Assembly (NCBI GenBank): GCA_026388345.1
Contig: JAPLJY010000236.1
Location: 1 to 9,102, forward strand
Length of the DNA stretch: 9,102 nt
Origin: Deltaproteobacteria bacterium
Lineage (GTDB): Bacteria; Desulfobacterota; Syntrophia; Syntrophales; UBA5619
Reading direction: 5' to 3'
In this document: in pieces, positions 6,207-9,102 of the stretch
How positions within the stretch are numbered: the first letter of the stretch is position 1
Layout of the letters: the number at the start of each line of letters is the position of its first letter
Notes under the pieces: model-generated
Told to the model about the DNA's origin: nothing
Databases searched by the model: none
What the model saw: only the letters and a program-made list of their open reading frames with translations
Position numbers and translations under genes: made by a program

Positions 6207-7382
6207 TCATGCCGCCTTTCTGGGTTTTATTTCAACCAGTTTTCCGTACCTGTCATAATCGGCCAGTTTTCGCGGGCCGTGAAAAATGGCAAGCGAGCCA
6301 TCCCGATAGCGATGGACCATCACCCTTACCCTGACGTAATGGCAACGGTATTTGTTCGGCGGGATTTGCAGTTTATAACAATCCACGCTGACACAGTTGT
6401 CGGCATTGACGGTTCGTTCCTCTTGTTGGCAGAGGATGTCATCCAGATTCGTCCCAATCCAAGGAACAAACGCTGACCCTTCTTCAGGAGGTGGCTGCAT
6501 AAACTCGACGTTGAAACTGGGTTTATACTCCTGGGCCAGGTATCGGTTTGCGGCATCCATATCGGTGATCCCCTCAAGAGCCAACTCCTTGACAAGTCTG
6601 TCTTGGTGAGTCTCAAATGCTCTTTCACTTCGCCCCCGGGCTTCTGGAGAATAGGCCGCGATCATCTGAATCCCCAAATGTCTCATGGCACGGCCGAACT
6701 GGGTGAGCTGTGTTTTGCTCACCTTACCCCCCTCCTTGGGTGTGAACCAGTAGTGGCTTCCCCTGTCCGTGTACAGAGAGCTGAATAAACCCCGTTGAAA
6801 GATTACGTCCCGGACTCCTTGGAAACTACTCGCCGTTCCTTCCTCGTCCACAAAAAACATCGAGTAATGCTCGTTTGTTGCATCGTCCATCGTCACGATC
6901 AGATCCCATTTTTTCCCAGGGACCCATTCATGCGTGCTCCCATCTTGGTGAAGCATCATTCCAGGCAGAGGAGATCTCTCCCGATGCTTGCGATGAACCC
7001 CTCGTTTGGAAACATTGGGAACCAAGCCGCTTGACTGGAGTGTGTTCTTGACCCAACTGTAACTCCGCTGTCCCTTGCCTTTCTGATACTTCGAATAAAA
7101 ATGCTTCACGTTCCAGCCCCGGTAACCACTCTTATACCAGTCGGCAACCGCCATCACCTCATCCACCGGTGCACGACGAAACGAGGCTTGGCTCAACCGC
7201 TTATCAGACAAACCATCCATCCCCCAATGCTCGTACCGATCAATGTACCTCCGAAACGTCCGATCGCATACCCCCAGGATGCGCGCTGCTTCCTCTTGGC
7301 TCAACCGACTATCATTCCACTCTGAATACACCTCTTCAAATCGCATCTTCCGGATCTCCTGTAGCATCTCCGTCCGTCGCAT
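6207..7382 (-). CDS. DDE transposase, ISNCY family (IS1202-like)
   Basis: This 391-residue transposase catalyses excision and insertion of the surrounding IS. An N-terminal helix-turn-helix ('RLSQEEAARILGVCDRTFRRYIDRY', about 26-50) and a second DNA-binding segment ('WGMDGLSDKR') should bind the terminal repeats. The RNaseH-like catalytic core follows, with the triad visible: D147 in 'MLHQDGSTHEW', D206 in 'LYTDRGSHYW' and E253 in 'GRSERAFETHQ'. The phrases 'DLIVTMDDATNEHYSMFF' and 'GIQMIAAYSPEARGRSER' are ones I associate with ISNCY transposases. A short beta-rich tail ('NKYRCHYVRVRV') ends the protein. There is no frameshift or missing catalytic residue, so it may be active. GGAGG eight bases before ATG 7382 supports the start. 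Its codon use is less GC-rich than the flanking dehydrogenase and LysR genes, fitting transfer. Confidence 0.93.
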   Translation of the reverse strand: MRRTEMLQEIRKMRFEEVYSEWNDSRLSQEEAARILGVCDRTFRRYIDRYEHWGMDGLSDKRLSQASFRRAPVDEVMAVADWYKSGYRGWNVKHFYSKYQKGKGQRSYSWVKNTLQSSGLVPNVSKRGVHRKHRERSPLPGMMLHQDGSTHEWVPGKKWDLIVTMDDATNEHYSMFFVDEEGTASSFQGVRDVIFQRGLFSSLYTDRGSHYWFTPKEGGKVSKTQLTQFGRAMRHLGIQMIAAYSPEARGRSERAFETHQDRLVKELALEGITDMDAANRYLAQEYKPSFNVEFMQPPPEEGSAFVPWIGTNLDDILCQQEERTVNADNCVSVDCYKLQIPPNKYRCHYVRVRVMVHRYRDGSLAIFHGPRKLADYDRYGKLVEIKPRKAA

Positions 7383-7408
7383 CTGTCACCTCCATCGGTG
7401 ATCGTAAC

Positions 7409-7459
7409 AAACCGGACAGATTGTGTGCTACAAACCGGACATGTCACGTACTCGCGACA
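7409..7459. repeat. Right terminal inverted repeat region of the IS
   Basis: Two AAACCGGACA copies (7409-7418 and 7432-7441) plus outer CGCGACA (7453-7459) mirror the left end. Another CTTGACA (7475-7481) lies 22 bp further out. Confidence 0.7.
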
Positions 7460-7561
7460 TATGCCTTCATTATGCTTGACACTATTTTATTGAGCTGATA
7501 AATTATAAAAAATTTAGAAAGAATTCCTGTTCTTGTCTTCATTTTTTCAGGTCATTCAAGG

Positions 7562-7591
7562 TTGAATAATCAACACGTGAGGGAATTTTAT
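7562..7591 (+). promoter_or_regulatory. Candidate promoter of the universal stress protein gene
   Basis: TTGAAT (7562-7567), an 18-nt spacer and TTTTAT (7586-7591) lie 47 bp before the start codon, in an AT-rich tract, with a CACGTG palindrome (7573-7578) in the spacer. Each hexamer has four consensus matches; weak prediction. Confidence 0.25.
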
Positions 7592-7637
7592 CCCGACTTA
7601 CCAAGCAAAACTTAACCCATTTCGAAAGGAAATCAAA

Positions 7638-8030
7638 ATGAAAATTCTTGTGGGATACGATGGGTCGGATGCGGCAAAAGAGGCCTTGAAGGTAGCCAAA
7701 AAACACGCCAAGGCTTTCGATGGTAAAATATATGTTCTAACATCTCTCGTCGGGGGTACCGGGGAGCGTGCAAAAGATATTTTCGAGGCCAAAAGCAACC
7801 TGGAAGAAGCCATTAAATCCGTTGAGATAGATGGTATTCCCTGTGAAGAACATCTCTTGATCCGCGGTATGGACCCAGGTGAGGATATCGTCCAATTTGC
7901 AGAAGATAATGATGCCGACGAGATTATTATCGGAGTTATCAAAAAGTCAAAAGTGCAAAAATTCCTTTTAGGTTCGAATGCGCAGTATGTGATTCTGCAC
8001 TCACCCTGTATGGTTGTCGCGGTCAAATAG
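7638..8030 (+). CDS. Universal stress protein, UspA family, with altered nucleotide-binding loop
   Basis: This 130-residue single-domain Usp protein is probably a dimeric cytoplasmic stress or energy-status protein. It opens with 'MKILVGYDGSDAAKEALKVA' (the first strand with the conserved Asp8). The C-terminal part has 'DADEIIIGVIKKSKVQKFLLGSNAQYVILHSPCMVVAV' (92-129), corresponding to the ATP-loop region G-x2-G-x9-G-S of the family. Here G99, G112 and S113 are kept, but the second glycine is lysine (K102). Length is slightly below the usual 140-150 residues because the middle is short. The ribosome site AAAGGA is seven or eight bases upstream. The gene stands alone, between the IS and a convergent hydrolase. 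Its third codon positions are visibly more A/T-rich than those of the flanking hydrolase, perhaps because of a different origin. Confidence 0.9.
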   Translation: MKILVGYDGSDAAKEALKVAKKHAKAFDGKIYVLTSLVGGTGERAKDIFEAKSNLEEAIKSVEIDGIPCEEHLLIRGMDPGEDIVQFAEDNDADEIIIGVIKKSKVQKFLLGSNAQYVILHSPCMVVAVK

Positions 8031-8204
8031 TTTTCGGGCAGGGTGGACTTGGTTGCCAAGGCGGTATTTTTACCCATCCTGACACAGCGGCATTACGGTA
8101 CAATCTTCCGTCACGCCTTGGCCGTCATCGATCCGTTCCTCGGAGCACAATCAACGGTGCGGCTCCGGCTCATCCGGCAGGAGGGTTTTTGTCTCAATCC
8201 CGGG
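8031..8204. other. Intergenic region between convergent genes
   Basis: There is no recognisable gene. CTTGG-TTG-CCAAG (about 8048-8061) followed by GCGGTATTTTT is a weak rightward terminator candidate for the stress protein gene. CGGAGC/GCTCCG around 8141-8167 is another possible hairpin. Neither is convincing on sequence alone. Confidence 0.3.
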
Positions 8205-9053
8205 CTATTTTCGAGCGGGGAGATGGGCCTCGATCCAGGTTTCGACGTCGCGCAGGACCTGATCATGTTCCGGTTCGTTGTACACCTCGTGGTAAAGGCC
8301 CTCGTAGAGGATGATCCGCTTGTCGGGGGAGGCGACCCGATCGTGGAGCATCTGCGCGCCGGACGGATCGACCAGGCGGTCCGCGCTTCCCTGCAGGATC
8401 AGGAGCGGAAGGGTGATCCGGGACGCCTCTGTGGCGACGCGCCGCATGGCCTTGAGTATTTCCGAACCCAGGCGCGCCGTCATCTTTCCCCGATAGACCA
8501 GCGGATCGGTCTCATAGGCCCGGACCACCGCGGGATCCCGGCTCACACCCGACGCCTCCGGCGGCGCGATCAACCCGAGTCTCGGCGCAAGGACCGAAAA
8601 GACCTTCCCCAAGAAAATGGTAACCGCCGGGACGGTGTCGGGGACCTTCACGGCCGGACCGGAAAGGACCGCACCGGCCAGTTCCCTTTGGTGGTCGAGC
8701 AGATACAGGGCGCCGATCAGGCCTCCCATGCTGTGGCCGACCAGAAAAACCGGTTTGTCCTTCTGCCGGTCGCGGATCATCTCCCAAAACGCCGCGAGCG
8801 TATCCGTATAGTCCGTGAAGCGTTCCACAAACAACCGCGTACCGTCGGACCGTCCGTGTCCGAGGTGATCGATTGCGTACACGGCGTAGCCCAGCGGGAG
8901 GAAATGATGGACGAGGTTCATGTATCGCCCGCTGTGTTCCGCGAGGCCGTGAACGACGAGGAGCACCGCCTTCGCTTCGCCTTCCGGAAGCCAGTGCTGG
9001 TAATAGATCCGGTGATCCCGGACGCCCTTGAAAAACCCCTCCCCATGTTTCAT
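8205..9053 (-). CDS. Alpha/beta hydrolase, monoacylglycerol lipase / lysophospholipase-like
   Basis: This 282-residue serine hydrolase of the Hydrolase_4 (MGLL/PldB) group probably cleaves fatty-acyl esters of glycerol or lysolipids. Visible elements in order: the oxyanion-hole motif 'VHGLAEHSGRY' (34-44), 'YAIDHLGHGRSDG' (59-71), the nucleophile elbow 'VGHSMGG' with S108, the catalytic acid in 'LQGSADRLVDP' (D225), and the catalytic histidine in 'YEGLYHEVYNEP' (H255). The 'HGLAEH' and 'YHEVYNE' phrases are characteristic of monoacylglycerol lipases. Length is typical at about 280 residues. No signal peptide is present, so it is cytosolic or membrane-associated. GGAGG with good spacing precedes the ATG at 9053. 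It converges with the stress protein gene and appears to stand alone within the window. Its natural substrate cannot be read from the sequence. Confidence 0.92.
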   Translation of the reverse strand: MKHGEGFFKGVRDHRIYYQHWLPEGEAKAVLLVVHGLAEHSGRYMNLVHHFLPLGYAVYAIDHLGHGRSDGTRLFVERFTDYTDTLAAFWEMIRDRQKDKPVFLVGHSMGGLIGALYLLDHQRELAGAVLSGPAVKVPDTVPAVTIFLGKVFSVLAPRLGLIAPPEASGVSRDPAVVRAYETDPLVYRGKMTARLGSEILKAMRRVATEASRITLPLLILQGSADRLVDPSGAQMLHDRVASPDKRIILYEGLYHEVYNEPEHDQVLRDVETWIEAHLPARK

Positions 9054-9102
9054 GGTCCTTCCTCCATTCTTTCGGGCGGTGCGCCGCGCAGCGGCGCCAT
9101 TC

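Larger units (their letters stand above)
6006..7459 (-). mobile_element. Insertion sequence of the ISNCY / IS1202-like group, apparently complete
   Basis: The element is about 1454 bp with one transposase gene on the minus strand. The left end reads TGTCAAGAGTA then TGTCCGGTTTTGTAGCA (6025-6041). The right end, read inward, is TGTCGCGAGTA then TGTCCGGTTTGTAGCA (7441-7426). Both ends carry a second inner copy (TGTCCGCTTTT at 6049; TGTCCGGTTTG from 7418) 23-24 bp further in, which probably are repeated transposase binding sites. No target-site duplication is evident, including one of about 27 bp, the size I recall for IS1202. The outer boundary rests on alignment of the two ends and could shift by some bases. 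Confidence 0.8.

Noticed and set aside
6096..6476. 126-codon plus-strand frame across the left part of the IS
   Set aside because: It overlaps the transposase C-terminus antisense and has no recognised domain.
7598..8077. 159-codon minus-strand frame opposite the stress protein gene
   Set aside because: It is a mirror frame of a clear UspA-family gene, with no family features of its own.

Overview
The window looks like a chromosomal segment of a GC-rich Gram-negative bacterium. The binding protein carries a Sec signal peptide. From memory, the pairing of a DUF6125-type protein with a LysR regulator, and the 'AGGCTGTTGAAAAACG' palindromic repeat, recall Desulfobacterota (former Deltaproteobacteria, Syntrophus-like). 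That taxonomic guess is inference, because the window has no rRNA or marker gene.

Layout. Positions 1-2410 (minus strand) hold an ABC uptake operon: a periplasmic binding protein (1418-2410), then a large fused permease (1-1340) that runs off the left edge. A perfect 10-bp inverted repeat sits between them. Positions 2411-2870 are a non-coding, partly AT-rich leader with a candidate operon promoter, ending in a perfect 15-bp inverted repeat. A saccharopine dehydrogenase / lysine 6-dehydrogenase-like oxidoreductase follows (2871-4037, minus). Across a 369-bp divergent intergenic region, which contains a 123-bp palindromic MITE-like repeat, lies a LysR regulator (4407-5378, plus) translationally coupled to a small Cys/His-rich protein resembling DUF6125 (5380-5889).

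Positions 6006-7459 are an apparently intact insertion sequence of the ISNCY (IS1202-like) type with a DDE transposase and doubled subterminal repeats. To its right are a small universal stress protein (7638-8030, plus) with a modified nucleotide loop and a monoacylglycerol lipase-like alpha/beta hydrolase (8205-9053, minus).

How the genes may work together (inference): the LysR protein probably controls the divergent dehydrogenase and co-expresses the DUF6125-like protein. The transporter next door may supply the substrate, possibly an amino acid or related small anion, but nothing in the sequence fixes it. The IS, the stress protein and the lipase look like unrelated neighbours. I see no defence system, CRISPR array, tRNA or rRNA. 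The most interesting unexplained unit is the regulator / coupled Cys-rich protein / dehydrogenase / transporter neighbourhood.
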